The notes under the pieces: model-generated
What the model saw: the letters and a program-made list of their open reading frames with translations, nothing else
What the model was told of the DNA's origin: nothing
The model's database searches: none
Translations under genes and position numbers: made by a program
Part shown: piece by piece, positions 43,597 through 52,445 of the stretch
Numbering within the stretch: the stretch's first letter is position 1
Layout: each line of letters starts with the position of its first letter
DNA from: an uncultured Paracoccaceae bacterium
GTDB lineage: Bacteria > Pseudomonadota > Alphaproteobacteria > Rhodobacterales > Rhodobacteraceae
Assembly: GCA_947489325.1 (NCBI GenBank)
Contig: CANLDA010000006.1
Location: forward strand, 62,001 to 126,000
Reading direction: 5' to 3'
DNA: 64,000 bases

Positions 43597-44054
43597 TGGA
43601 ACAGCGTGAACTCACCGGGCGCCACGTCGCCATAATTTTCGTGGCTGGTTTTGGGGTGATCATTGCGGTTAATCTGTGGTTGGCATTTTCAGCAATCAGC
43701 ACCTTTCCGGGCCTGGAGGTTAAAAACTCTTATGTGGCCAGTCAGGAATTTGATGACCGCCGCGAGGCGCAGGAATCCTTGGGGTGGACGGTCAACGCCC
43801 GTGCCATGGGTGGTTTGGTTATCTTGTCGATAACGGATCAACAGGGCGCGCCTGTTCAAGTGGCCGCATTGGATGCTGTACTGGGCAGGGCTACGCATGT
43901 GAAAGATGACATTGCACCCAATTTCCAATTTGATGGCACAGCTTATGTGGCGCCTGTTGAATTGGGTGACGGCAATTGGAATATTCGTATGACGGCCAAA
44001 TCCCAAGACGGCATTGAGTTTAAGCAACGCGTTATTCTGCACGTCAAAAGGTAA
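43596..44054 (+). CDS. ccoH: Cytochrome cbb3 assembly protein CcoH
   Basis: The 152-residue FixH-family protein has one N-terminal helix (about 10-32, VAIIFVAGFGVIIAVNLWLAFSA) and a periplasmic beta domain with the FixH signatures VKNSYVASQEFDDRREAQESLGW and GNWNIRMTAKSQDG. It is required for stable cbb3 assembly. Translation is coupled to ccoG by the TGATG overlap, and ccoI follows after three bases. Confidence 0.95.
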   Translation: MEQRELTGRHVAIIFVAGFGVIIAVNLWLAFSAISTFPGLEVKNSYVASQEFDDRREAQESLGWTVNARAMGGLVILSITDQQGAPVQVAALDAVLGRATHVKDDIAPNFQFDGTAYVAPVELGDGNWNIRMTAKSQDGIEFKQRVILHVKR

Positions 44055-44057
44055 GAT

Positions 44058-46247
44058 ATGACCGCCGTAATGCGCCCAAATGCTTCTGTTTGCCCGGCTT
44101 GTGATGCAGGTCCGGCGGCGGCTGCCTTGGCCAGTGGCGCTGAGTTGGCCCAAGATGCACGACTGGCGCTGTCATTGCCCACCATTCATTGTGGGGCGTG
44201 TATTTCGACGGTTGAACGGACTTTGGATGCCCATCCCGGTGTGCGGTCCTCTCGAGTGAACCTGACGCTTAAGCGTGCAACGGTTGAGGCCGACGCAGAT
44301 GTGACAGCCGATGCGTTGATCGCGCTTTTGGAGTCGGCCGGCTATGAGGCGCATGAATTGGATGCAGGGAGCCTGTCTGCAACCCAAGCTGACAAGGCAG
44401 GGCGTGATCTGTTGATGCGGCTGGCCGTTGCTGGGTTTGCATCAATGAACGTGATGCTTTTGTCAGTATCGGTGTGGTCTGGTGCCGAGGCAGCGACTCG
44501 TGATTTATTCCATTGGATCAGCGCGGCGATTACACTGCCAACGATCCTTTTTTCCGGCAAGCCGTTCTTTGTGAGCGCATGGGCGGCGTTGCGGCATCGC
44601 CGCCTGAATATGGACGTGCCAATCGTATTGGCGATTGTTCTTGCGGTGATGACATCGCTTTGGGAAACCATGCTGTCGGGCGAGCATGCCTATTTTGATG
44701 CGGCACTTGCCCTGACGTTCTTTTTGCTCGCAGGGCGGTATCTGGACCATCGTACCCGTGCAATTGCGCGTTCTGCCGCCGAAGAACTTGCCGCATTAGA
44801 GGTGCCACGTGCGCATCGTTTGACTGGGGATACCGAGGAAACAGTTGCGGTCAGCGCATTGGAGGTAGGGGACCTGATCCGTGTGCGACCCGGTGGGCGG
44901 ATGCCGGTCGACGGTGTGATCACCGAAGGTCAATCCGAGTTGGATCGATCTTTGCTGACCGGGGAAACCGTACCTGTCTTTGCCGAGACAGGGCTTCAGG
45001 TTAGCGCGGGCGAAGTCAATCTGACCGGCCCCCTGACCATTCGCGCGAGTGCCGTGGGCAAAGATACCAGCTTGCACCGCATGGCTGATCTGGTGGCTAT
45101 CGCAGAGTCCGGGCGCTCGCGTTATACATCTCTCGCTGATGCTGCGGCCAAACTCTATGCGCCGGGGGTTCATATCCTGTCAGCACTCGCATTTGTGGGA
45201 TGGTATCTGTACACATTCGACATTCGAACGGCCCTTAATATCGCGGCGGCTGTGCTGATCATCACCTGTCCCTGTGCGCTTGGGTTGGCGGTGCCTGCTG
45301 TGACAACGGCGGCTTCTGGGCGACTATTTCGTAAAGGGATGCTGATCAAGCACGCCACAGCGTTGGAACGTTTGGCGCAGGTGGACACAGTGGTGTTTGA
45401 CAAAACCGGAACCTTGACTCAAGGCACGCCGGATCTGGTGAATGCCGAAGACATGACACTTACGCAGTTTGAAATTGCCATGGCGCTGTCAGTGGGGTCT
45501 TCACATCCGTTGGCGCAGGCGATTTTCTCAAAAGGGCAAAAAGCAGGCGTTGGCCTCGCATTGGTCAGCGAGATATTCGAAGTCCCGGGGTATGGCACAA
45601 CCGGGGTGTGGAACGGTCAACCTGTGCGGTTGGGCCGTGCAAGCTGGGTTGGAGCAGAACCTTTGGGCCAAGTGTCCACTTTCCTTCAGATTGGCGCAGA
45701 AGATGCGATTGCTCTGCGGTTCAAGGATGCCCTGCGTCCTGGTGCGGCGGATGCGGTGCGTGCGCTTAGGGAAAGTGGCAAGGATGTTTTGCTGATCTCA
45801 GGCGATTCCACAGGTGCAGTAGAGGAACTCTCTGCACGGTTGGGTATCGCCAAATGGATTGCAGAGGCCTTGCCTGCAGACAAGGCTCAGAAGATCACAG
45901 CACTTTCGGAGGCTGGCAGGCATGTGTTGATGGTTGGAGACGGCTTGAACGATACCGCAGCACTTGCGGCGGCGCATGTGTCGATTTCTCCAGCAACTGC
46001 ACTGGATGCAGCACGGGTGGCGTCTGATATCGTGTTGCTCGGAAATGATCTTGGACCCATACCAGAGGCCGTGGAGGTTGCGCAGAAAGCTACCCGCCGC
46101 ATTCGTGAGAATTTCCGAATAGCGACCCTCTATAATGTGATCGCGGTGCCTTTGGCCATTGCAGGCCTTGCAACACCCCTAATTGCGGCTTTGGCTATGT
46201 CGACCAGTTCGATTACCGTTTCCCTAAATGCACTGAGATTGAGATAA
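44058..46247 (+). CDS. ccoI: Copper-exporting P1B-type ATPase for cbb3 assembly
   Basis: The 729-residue ATPase has an N-terminal C-x2-C pair (C12, C15) and a metal-binding domain with HCGAC (C45, C48). Eight membrane helices carry the transport motif CPC (C404-C406), followed by the phosphorylation site DKTGTLT (D448) and the GDGLND hinge. This is the FixI/CcoI type that supplies periplasmic copper to the oxidase. It sits between ccoH and ccoS in the expected order; ccoS starts three bases after its stop. Confidence 0.96.
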   Translation: MTAVMRPNASVCPACDAGPAAAALASGAELAQDARLALSLPTIHCGACISTVERTLDAHPGVRSSRVNLTLKRATVEADADVTADALIALLESAGYEAHELDAGSLSATQADKAGRDLLMRLAVAGFASMNVMLLSVSVWSGAEAATRDLFHWISAAITLPTILFSGKPFFVSAWAALRHRRLNMDVPIVLAIVLAVMTSLWETMLSGEHAYFDAALALTFFLLAGRYLDHRTRAIARSAAEELAALEVPRAHRLTGDTEETVAVSALEVGDLIRVRPGGRMPVDGVITEGQSELDRSLLTGETVPVFAETGLQVSAGEVNLTGPLTIRASAVGKDTSLHRMADLVAIAESGRSRYTSLADAAAKLYAPGVHILSALAFVGWYLYTFDIRTALNIAAAVLIITCPCALGLAVPAVTTAASGRLFRKGMLIKHATALERLAQVDTVVFDKTGTLTQGTPDLVNAEDMTLTQFEIAMALSVGSSHPLAQAIFSKGQKAGVGLALVSEIFEVPGYGTTGVWNGQPVRLGRASWVGAEPLGQVSTFLQIGAEDAIALRFKDALRPGAADAVRALRESGKDVLLISGDSTGAVEELSARLGIAKWIAEALPADKAQKITALSEAGRHVLMVGDGLNDTAALAAAHVSISPATALDAARVASDIVLLGNDLGPIPEAVEVAQKATRRIRENFRIATLYNVIAVPLAIAGLATPLIAALAMSTSSITVSLNALRLR

Positions 46248-46250
46248 GCC

Positions 46251-46409
46251 ATGAATATCCTGACATATCTAATCCCGATTTCCCTGCTTTTGGGTGGGGT
46301 GGGTCTTGTCGCATTCATCTATACGGTGCGCAGCAATCAATATGATGACCCCGAGGGGGACGCGCGGCGTATCCTGAATGACGAATGGGACGATCGTCCA
46401 AAGCCGTGA
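46251..46409 (+). CDS. ccoS: Cytochrome cbb3 maturation protein CcoS
   Basis: The 52-residue protein is MNILTYLIPISLLLGGVGLV... with one membrane helix (about 5-25) followed by the CcoS signature RSNQYDDPEGDARRIL (about 30-45) and an acidic tail ending DDRPKP. CcoS is needed to insert heme b and CuB into CcoN. It was identified by reading the sequence directly after ccoI; it completes ccoGHIS. One base separates its stop from the stop of the convergent hydrolase gene. Confidence 0.93.
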   Translation: MNILTYLIPISLLLGGVGLVAFIYTVRSNQYDDPEGDARRILNDEWDDRPKP

Positions 46410-46410
46410 A

Positions 46411-47100
46411 TTATGTTAGGGTGATTTCTGCGTAGCTGAGGCCAGCAATTTCGATACGACAGCTTTGCCCGCGTGCGATAGGGCCGACGCCTGCGGGGGT
46501 GCCCGTCATGATCAGATCGCCCGGTGCGAGGGTCACAAAATGTGACAGATGGGCGATTACATCAGCAATGGGCCAAATCATTTCGCTAAGATCCGCCTCT
46601 TGGCGCAGCTCCTCATCGACATAGGCGGCGATACGTCCCGAAGTCATTGAACCGACCTCAGATATAGGATGCAGTGGGCCAATGACGGCGGAATGATCAA
46701 ACCCTTTGGCCATGTCCCAAGGTCTACGGGCGGCCTTGGCTTGGGATTGCAAATCCCGTCGCGTCAGGTCATTGCCCGCAGCAAATCCCCAGATATGATG
46801 TTGTGCCTTATCAGTGGGAATCTTTGCCCCACCCACACCGATGGCGACGACGAGTTCCGCCTCATGATGCAAGTTTTCGGTAGCAGGGGGGTAGGGGATG
46901 TGGGTGCCTGAATGCACAATAGCGTCAGCGGGTTTTGTGAAAAAGAAAGGTGGTTCGCGGTCTGGGTCGTGCCCCATTTCGCGTGCATGTTCTGCGTAAT
47001 TGCGCCCGACACAAAATATCCGGCGTACCGGGAAATGAAGATCACTATTGGCGACAGGCAACAGAGGTTGCGACGGGGTGGGGATGACGGTTTTGCTCAT
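46411..47100 (-). CDS. Fumarylacetoacetate hydrolase family protein
   Basis: The 229-residue protein shows the FAH fold signatures: FCVGRNYAEHAREMG (about 29-43), PPFFFTKPADAIV, EAELVVAIG with metal-binding Glu residues (about 81-89), FAAGNDLTRRDLQ (about 106-118) and the terminal GDLIMTGTPAGVGPI (about 192-206). Relatives act on fumarylpyruvate, acylpyruvates or 2-oxo acids. The closest-looking type is fumarylpyruvate hydrolase, but the substrate is not decided. It lies 39 bp downstream of the carboxypeptidase gene on the same strand and may be read from it. No strong ribosome site is visible. Confidence 0.85.
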   Translation of the reverse strand: MSKTVIPTPSQPLLPVANSDLHFPVRRIFCVGRNYAEHAREMGHDPDREPPFFFTKPADAIVHSGTHIPYPPATENLHHEAELVVAIGVGGAKIPTDKAQHHIWGFAAGNDLTRRDLQSQAKAARRPWDMAKGFDHSAVIGPLHPISEVGSMTSGRIAAYVDEELRQEADLSEMIWPIADVIAHLSHFVTLAPGDLIMTGTPAGVGPIARGQSCRIEIAGLSYAEITLT

Positions 47101-47139
47101 GGCTTATTGATGCGCAACGCTTGGCCATAGTGCAAGGGG

Positions 47140-48552
47140 TTAGCTTGGACCGATCATAAAGCAGGAGATTTGACGCGCTTGCAGGCGGCGACAGGCAAGG
47201 TCAGCCGTTTCCCGTGTCAGCCCCATAAAGTTCGCATCAAACCCACGCGTACTTTGGACGACTTTGCGCAACGCACCATCCAAAGTTGTGATTTCTGAAA
47301 GAGCAGTCTTCAACAGAACTTTCTCGGCGGCGTATCGGCTGGGATAGCGACCGACATTGATACCCCAGTGCCGCCCACCAGAGGTTGACAGCCGGGTCAC
47401 GACTTCTGGTTCTGGTGCGCGTTCGGGGCGGGCCACGGGGCGAATGTTTGCAAGGGCGACGAGACGTTCCTTAGAGATACTTTCGACTTCTGGTTCTTTT
47501 TGCACTTCGACTTCGGCCACTTTGGCCTCGTCCAGCGCTGATTGAATGTCCGCTTCGATCACAGCGGCATCTGCAACTATGACAGGAGGAGGCGCATCAG
47601 ACGTGGGGCGCAATTTCGGGCGCAGGCTTTGACGAATGGCGGTGGCAACGCGGATTGTCTGCCCCTTGGTCAGGCCTTGGTAGTCAGGCAATCCGGGTTT
47701 GCGCAGCGCGACCCGACTGGGTGCACGGCGAAAGCCAAGGTCAAGCAATTCGGCCACTTTGGCGTTGCGTGTGACAGTAGAGCGACCACCAAAAACCGTG
47801 GCGATAATTCGTTCATTACCGCGCTCAGCAGAGGCCACAAGGTTAAATCCGGCGGCACGTGTATACCCCGTCTTGATACCGTCAGCCCCCCGATATGCCG
47901 CCAGTAGGCGACGGTTGGTGTTGTTCACGGTTTTGATGCCCGCATCGGTCGATTTACGTGAAAACAGATTGTAATATTGCGGATAATCATAAAGCACATG
48001 ACGTCCCAAAATGGACATGTCGCGTGCGGTCGACAGATGCCCGGATTCAGTCAAACCATGCGCATTCTTAAACGTGGTGTTGGTCATGCCCAACGCCTTG
48101 GCTGTACGGTTCATGCGGCGAGCAAAGGCCGCTTCTGATCCAGAGATAGCCTCACCAAGGGCTGTGGCGGCGTCATTCGCGGATTTTACAGCAGCCGCGC
48201 GCACCAGATAACGTAATTTGATACGTTGCCCTGCAACGAGGCCAAGCTTGGATGGTGGCTCTGCGGCGGCGGTGCGGGAAATGCGGACCTGTGTATCCAT
48301 CGTGATTTCACCAAGGCGAACCGCCTCAAACACGACATAGAGCGTCATCATTTTTGTCAAAGAGGCGGGATGCAGGCGTGTGTCAGCATTGCGCGAATGC
48401 AGAACTTTGCCGGATCGTGCATCCATTACCATCGCGGCGTAAGGGGCTGCGTATGCCGACAAAGGCACCACAACCAGCATCCAGATTGCTGCTGCTAAAT
48501 ACAGGCCCAAGCGGGCCGGGCTGCTGCGCCGTACCTTCACTGTTCTTGCCAT
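47140..48552 (-). CDS. D-alanyl-D-alanine carboxypeptidase with C-terminal SPOR domain
   Basis: The 470-residue penicillin-binding protein has a basic N-terminus and signal helix (about 13-35). The serine triad is S64-L-T-K67, S124-A-N126 and K227-T-G229. A Pro/Glu-rich linker (about 330-395) and a SPOR-like peptidoglycan-binding domain (about 393-470, HWGINVGRYPSRYAAEKVL) follow. It trims pentapeptides in the periplasm, and SPOR would direct it to denuded glycan at the septum. This is the DacA/DacC-type arrangement common in alphaproteobacteria. The FAH gene follows. Confidence 0.93.
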   Translation of the reverse strand: MARTVKVRRSSPARLGLYLAAAIWMLVVVPLSAYAAPYAAMVMDARSGKVLHSRNADTRLHPASLTKMMTLYVVFEAVRLGEITMDTQVRISRTAAAEPPSKLGLVAGQRIKLRYLVRAAAVKSANDAATALGEAISGSEAAFARRMNRTAKALGMTNTTFKNAHGLTESGHLSTARDMSILGRHVLYDYPQYYNLFSRKSTDAGIKTVNNTNRRLLAAYRGADGIKTGYTRAAGFNLVASAERGNERIIATVFGGRSTVTRNAKVAELLDLGFRRAPSRVALRKPGLPDYQGLTKGQTIRVATAIRQSLRPKLRPTSDAPPPVIVADAAVIEADIQSALDEAKVAEVEVQKEPEVESISKERLVALANIRPVARPERAPEPEVVTRLSTSGGRHWGINVGRYPSRYAAEKVLLKTALSEITTLDGALRKVVQSTRGFDANFMGLTRETADLACRRLQARQISCFMIGPS

Positions 48553-48682
48553 TTCTGCCTCATGCCGCCGATTTTTTCGGTCTGGCTTTTATAGTTATCA
48601 ACAGGCTAACACAGAGCGGATGTTGAAGAAAGCCATTGTTTTCAGAGGATTTGAAGCAATCAGCGTGAAATGGATTACACAA

Positions 48683-48710
48683 TGTGGTGTATGGATTGCT
48701 GCGCACCACA
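48683..48710 (-). terminator. Possible terminator after the HAD gene
   Basis: TGTGGTG (48683-48689) and CACCACA (48704-48710) form a 7-bp stem 10 bp after the stop on the minus strand; the T content downstream is low. Confidence 0.3.
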
Positions 48711-48720
48711 GCATAGGGTG

Positions 48721-49422
48721 TCAGTTGATCACATCAATCAAATTTGGCAGTTCTGCAAGTGTTGTGATCTCGTGAAATCGTGAAGAGTCGATGGGGGGAT
48801 CGGCGTGTTCCAATGCCCAGATTTCCCCGTGGGGTACATAAATGCCCCACCCTCCTGCCTCGATGGCGGGGATCACATCGGATTTCATGGAATTACCAAT
48901 CATCATGGCACGATCAGCACCATCACCATGGCGATGAAAAATCTCGGAATAGGCCCGTTTGGTTTTGTGGGACACGATCTCGACGTGATTAAACAAGTCA
49001 CCCAACCCGGATTGGGCCAGTTTGCGTTCTTGATCCAAAAGGTCGCCTTTGGTGATCAAGATGATGCGGTGATTTTCAGCGCATCGTGCCACGGCGTCCT
49101 GTGCATGGGGCAACAGATCAATTGGGTGATTCAACATCTCTTGTCCCGCAGCAATGAGCTCTGAGATGACAGAGGCGGGAACGCGTTCTTCGGTGACCTC
49201 AATTGCGGTTTCGATCATGGATAGGACGAAACCTTTGATGCCAAAACCATACTGGCCAATATTGCGCCGCTCCGCCTCCAGAAGTCGTTGTTCAAGGTGC
49301 GCGCGTTCGGTGAAATCGGCCAGCAATTCGGCGAATCGTTCTTGGGTGATGCGAAAGAAACGCGCGTTGTGCCAAAGCGTGTCATCGGCATCAAAACCAA
49401 TTGTTGTAAGATTCTTTGCCAT
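48721..49422 (-). CDS. HAD family hydrolase
   Basis: The 233-residue phosphatase has the HAD motifs: FDADDTLWH (motif I, D at about 10 and 12), ILITKGD (motif II), and KRAYSEIF with MMIGNSMKSDVIPAIEAGGWGIYVPHG (motifs III and IV). The helical cap between motifs I and II indicates a C1-type small-molecule phosphatase. The start at 49422 (MAKNLTTIGFDADDT) is preferred over ATG 49443, whose ribosome site spacing is too short. Substrate unknown. It is divergent from clpS. Confidence 0.85.
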   Translation of the reverse strand: MAKNLTTIGFDADDTLWHNARFFRITQERFAELLADFTERAHLEQRLLEAERRNIGQYGFGIKGFVLSMIETAIEVTEERVPASVISELIAAGQEMLNHPIDLLPHAQDAVARCAENHRIILITKGDLLDQERKLAQSGLGDLFNHVEIVSHKTKRAYSEIFHRHGDGADRAMMIGNSMKSDVIPAIEAGGWGIYVPHGEIWALEHADPPIDSSRFHEITTLAELPNLIDVIN

Positions 49423-49516
49423 CTGAGGTTCCAATCTGTGCATGGGCCTCTTTTCTATTCAGACCACAAGGTTATATAACCGCCAAAGGACAATTTCGGA
49501 ACCAAAGGTATTCTGT

Positions 49517-49855
49517 ATGGCGCTGGGCCCTGTGTACATGTCTGACCGAAATGACGATGATACCGATATAGGTGTCGCGACCAAGACGCGTGCGCGGACC
49601 AAACGGCCACCGCTGTATAAAGTCATGCTGCTGAATGATGATTTCACGCCGATGGAATTTGTGGTTCACATTCTGGAGCGCTTCTTTGGGATGACCCATG
49701 CAGAGGCGTTTGAGATCATGTTGATCGTTCACAAAAAAGGCCTTGCGATTGTTGGGGTATACAGCCATGAAATTGCTGAGACCAAGGTCACACAGGTGAT
49801 GGAGTTTGCCCGTCGCCACCAGCATCCGCTGCAATGTACAATGGAAAAGGAATGA
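49517..49855 (+). CDS. clpS: ATP-dependent Clp protease adaptor ClpS
   Basis: The 112-residue protein has an acidic, disordered N-terminus (DRNDDDTD) and the ClpS core: [23 protein letters not shown] (N-degron pocket residues in NDDFTP, about 45-50), [17 protein letters not shown] and the terminal [12 protein letters not shown]. It binds N-terminal bulky residues and hands substrates to ClpAP. The ATG at 49517 has AAAGG eight bases upstream; the ATG at 49538 is an alternative shorter start. clpA is not adjacent; a methyltransferase gene follows. Confidence 0.93.
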   Translation: MALGPVYMSDRNDDDTDIGVATKTRARTKRPPLYKVMLLNDDFTPMEFVVHILERFFGMTHAEAFEIMLIVHKKGLAIVGVYSHEIAETKVTQVMEFARRHQHPLQCTMEKE

Positions 49856-49884
49856 TCCGCCATTTGGTGTGATTAGGGGATTAT

Positions 49885-50868
49885 ATGGCCGTTTCACGAC
49901 TAACGCTGGCGCTTGAGAACGGCGATGTTGTTTTGCCTGATACTGGCGAGATTGGGGTATATCATCCCGTTGGAGATGTTGATTTATCTGCGTTGCCCAA
50001 AGATCGTGTGCGCATCATTCAGCCGTTTTTTCCGGATTATCGAGCGTTTGAAAAACAGGGGTATGCCTGTTCTGTTGCGGCTGATGGAAAATTTTCAATG
50101 TCTGTCGTCCGTTTGCCGCGATCCAAGGATCAAGCGCGTGATCTGATTGCAAATGCCGCAGCACGATCCGATTACGTGATCGTAGATGGGCAAAAGAACG
50201 AAGGTGCAGAGAGCCTGCTTAAGGAATGCCGCAAGCGGGCGGATGTCTCGTCGGTCATGTCCAAGGCTCATGGCAAGCTGTTTGTGATGCAAGGTGGCGA
50301 TTTCACAGATTGGGTCGCCGAGGCGCAAACCACGTTGGAATGCGGTTTTGTTACGCGATGTGGTGTGTTCTCCGCAGATGGTATTGATCCCGCATCGCGT
50401 TTGCTTGCGGACAGCCTGCCGGAAAAACTTGGGCGCAATGTTGCTGATCTTGGTGGTGGTTGGGGATATTTGTCCCGCGCCATTTTGGAACGCAAATCGG
50501 TGGAAACTTTGTGGTGTGTCGAGGCCAATCATGATGCGCTGGAATGTGCGCGCCTGAATGTGACCGATCCCCGTGCCCGGTTTGAATGGGCTGATGCCAC
50601 GCAATGGGCTGCGCGGGCGAACATGGACAGTGTCGTGATGAATCCACCATTCCACACATCACGCACGGCTGATCCGCAAATCGGACGTGATTTCATTGCT
50701 GCGGCTGCGCGCATGCTGGCGCCATCCGGACAACTGTGGATGGTTGCAAATCGGCACCTGCCATATGAGGCCACGCTGGATGCGAATTTTGTGCAAGTGG
50801 CAGAGGTTGCGGGCGACAATCGGTTCAAAATCTTACAAGCGAGCCGACCCGCTCGCCCCCGGCGTTAA
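49885..50868 (+). CDS. Class I SAM-dependent methyltransferase, RsmC-like
   Basis: The 327-residue protein shows the RsmC/RlmG two-domain plan. The N-terminal pseudo-domain (about 1-155, with GKLFVMQGGDFTDW) precedes a catalytic Rossmann domain with the SAM motif VADLGGGWGYLSRAIL (about 186-201). The amino-methyltransferase motif NPPFH (about 252-256) follows, which marks base N-methylation of rRNA guanine. The most likely target is 16S rRNA (G1207 type), by family inference. The start follows GGGGATTAT. It lies 29 bp after clpS and 47 bp before the SDR gene. Confidence 0.83.
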   Translation: MAVSRLTLALENGDVVLPDTGEIGVYHPVGDVDLSALPKDRVRIIQPFFPDYRAFEKQGYACSVAADGKFSMSVVRLPRSKDQARDLIANAAARSDYVIVDGQKNEGAESLLKECRKRADVSSVMSKAHGKLFVMQGGDFTDWVAEAQTTLECGFVTRCGVFSADGIDPASRLLADSLPEKLGRNVADLGGGWGYLSRAILERKSVETLWCVEANHDALECARLNVTDPRARFEWADATQWAARANMDSVVMNPPFHTSRTADPQIGRDFIAAAARMLAPSGQLWMVANRHLPYEATLDANFVQVAEVAGDNRFKILQASRPARPRR

Positions 50869-50915
50869 AACCGCCTAGTCTGACCTGAATACAGGCCCGG
50901 AAGCAGGAGAGTCAT

Positions 50916-51716
50916 ATGTCCTTTTCGATAACAGGTAAAACCGCCATTATCACCGGGGCGGCTAATGGTGTTGGTCTCGCTATTGCGCGGCACTTTGCAG
51001 ACCACGGGGCAAATGTGATGTTTGCCGATATGGATGAAAAACAACTGTCCAAAGAACTTAGCGATGTGCCAGAAGATGGCAATGTCCGCTATTTTGCCGG
51101 AGATTTGCGCGAAAAACTGACCATCGCGAATTTGCTGTCTGCAACAATTGATGCCTTTGATTCAATTGATATCCTGATCAATTGCTGCCGTCAGGTCAAA
51201 GTTACCGATCCGTTGGATTCCGAGGATGACACGGTTGAGGAGCTGTTACAGCAAAACCTGATGATTTCGTTGCGGTTGTCGCAAATGGTGGCAAAACGTA
51301 TGATTAAACAATCCGCCGATGAAGACGAAGGTTGCGCAGGAACCATCGTCAATCTGTCCTCGATTGCGGCGCGTCGATCCCATCCTGAATTGCTGGGTTA
51401 TTCTGTGTCTACAGCGGCGCTTGATCAAATGACGCGATCGTTGGCTGTGGCGTTGGCGCCGCATCGTATTCGGGTCAATGCGGTGTCTTTTGGGTCGGTG
51501 ATGAGTGCAAGCCTGCAATCTGCCCTGAAAGACGATGCGAACTGCCGTCAGGACATCGAAGATCATACGCCGCTGGGGCGGATTGCCAGCGGGTGGGAAA
51601 TCGCCGAGGCCGCCCAGTTTTTGGCCTGCGACGCATCGGCCTTCATGACAGGGCAAATTGTCACCCTGGATGGGGGGCGCAGCCTGTTGGATTCAGTGGC
51701 AACCGCTGCGCATTGA
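50916..51716 (+). CDS. Short-chain dehydrogenase/reductase family protein lacking the catalytic lysine
   Basis: The 266-residue protein folds like a classical SDR: cofactor loop TGAANGVG (13-20), N114, S149 and Y162, ending with FMTGQIVTLDGGRSL. Two hallmark motifs are changed. The usual N-N-A-G is N-C-C-R (89-92), and the Y-x3-K motif reads Y-S-V-S-T, so K166 is threonine. The base sequence at both sites is clear. The enzyme may be inactive as an oxidoreductase, or do different chemistry, or act as a binding protein. GCAGGAGAG precedes the ATG. Neighbours give no substrate hint. Confidence 0.85.
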   Translation: MSFSITGKTAIITGAANGVGLAIARHFADHGANVMFADMDEKQLSKELSDVPEDGNVRYFAGDLREKLTIANLLSATIDAFDSIDILINCCRQVKVTDPLDSEDDTVEELLQQNLMISLRLSQMVAKRMIKQSADEDEGCAGTIVNLSSIAARRSHPELLGYSVSTAALDQMTRSLAVALAPHRIRVNAVSFGSVMSASLQSALKDDANCRQDIEDHTPLGRIASGWEIAEAAQFLACDASAFMTGQIVTLDGGRSLLDSVATAAH

Positions 51717-51731
51717 TACCAGAGCGAAGGC

Positions 51732-52277
51732 CTATTTCTTTTTGAATGGCTGAATTTCAGCCAAGTCAGGATGAAATCTGATTACGTGTTTGAGTTGACG
51801 TTTTTTGAAAACGTCATAGCCGTACCATTTATTGCCCTCTTTATACGCAATATAGGTCGCAGTCCCTTTTCTACTCAGAAGTAACCCACCTTTAATATCC
51901 TCATACACGGGAACAATGGCATAGGGTCTGCCAGCCGAAGTTACGCCATTGTGAATCTTGTCGAAATTCGGTTGCACCACCAAAGATGATTTGTCGATTT
52001 TTTTCTCCAAAAGGTGAACATATTGGCGAATGAAACCTTCACGGTTCATATCTATTTTTCGTGCCAAAAACTCCAAGACTTGTGGTTCTGTCATATACAG
52101 GGTGGTTGAATATTTTCCGGCAGCGCTTGCGGCAATATATGCCTTTAACAACTTTAACGCGGCCTTTTGGTCGGGGGTTGAAGGGGTTTGAGCAACACTG
52201 ACTGTGGCCCCCATAACAATTAGGACGACAAGCAGATAGCGTGTGCATGCTTTGAAAGCGGAATGTAGCAATTTCAT
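51732..52277 (-). CDS. Exported hypothetical protein
   Basis: The 181-residue protein has a signal peptide (MKLLHSAFKACTRYLLVVLIVMGATVSVAQ) and a soluble, Lys-rich domain with LKLLKAYIAASAAGKYSTTLYMTEPQVLEFLARKI and GKWYGYDVFKK-like strands. It ends AEIQPFKKK. No family was recognised. The fold could resemble small NTF2-like periplasmic domains, which is a guess from the helix-strand pattern. It converges with the SDR gene, 15 bp apart. No partner gene is evident. Base composition looks slightly more AT-rich than its neighbours. Confidence 0.6.
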   Translation of the reverse strand: MKLLHSAFKACTRYLLVVLIVMGATVSVAQTPSTPDQKAALKLLKAYIAASAAGKYSTTLYMTEPQVLEFLARKIDMNREGFIRQYVHLLEKKIDKSSLVVQPNFDKIHNGVTSAGRPYAIVPVYEDIKGGLLLSRKGTATYIAYKEGNKWYGYDVFKKRQLKHVIRFHPDLAEIQPFKKK

Positions 52278-52445
52278 TATTAATCTCGGGTTGATTTACC
52301 TTATATGAAATCACCTTATTGATGTGTTTTGCTAGGGCCAAGCCCTTTTCAGATTATTCATCGCGTGATCTTCTTAAACAGCGCAAAGCAGTGTGGTAGT
52401 GCCCAAGATGTCCTGATATTGACGGCATAATAAGAGGGAAATGTA

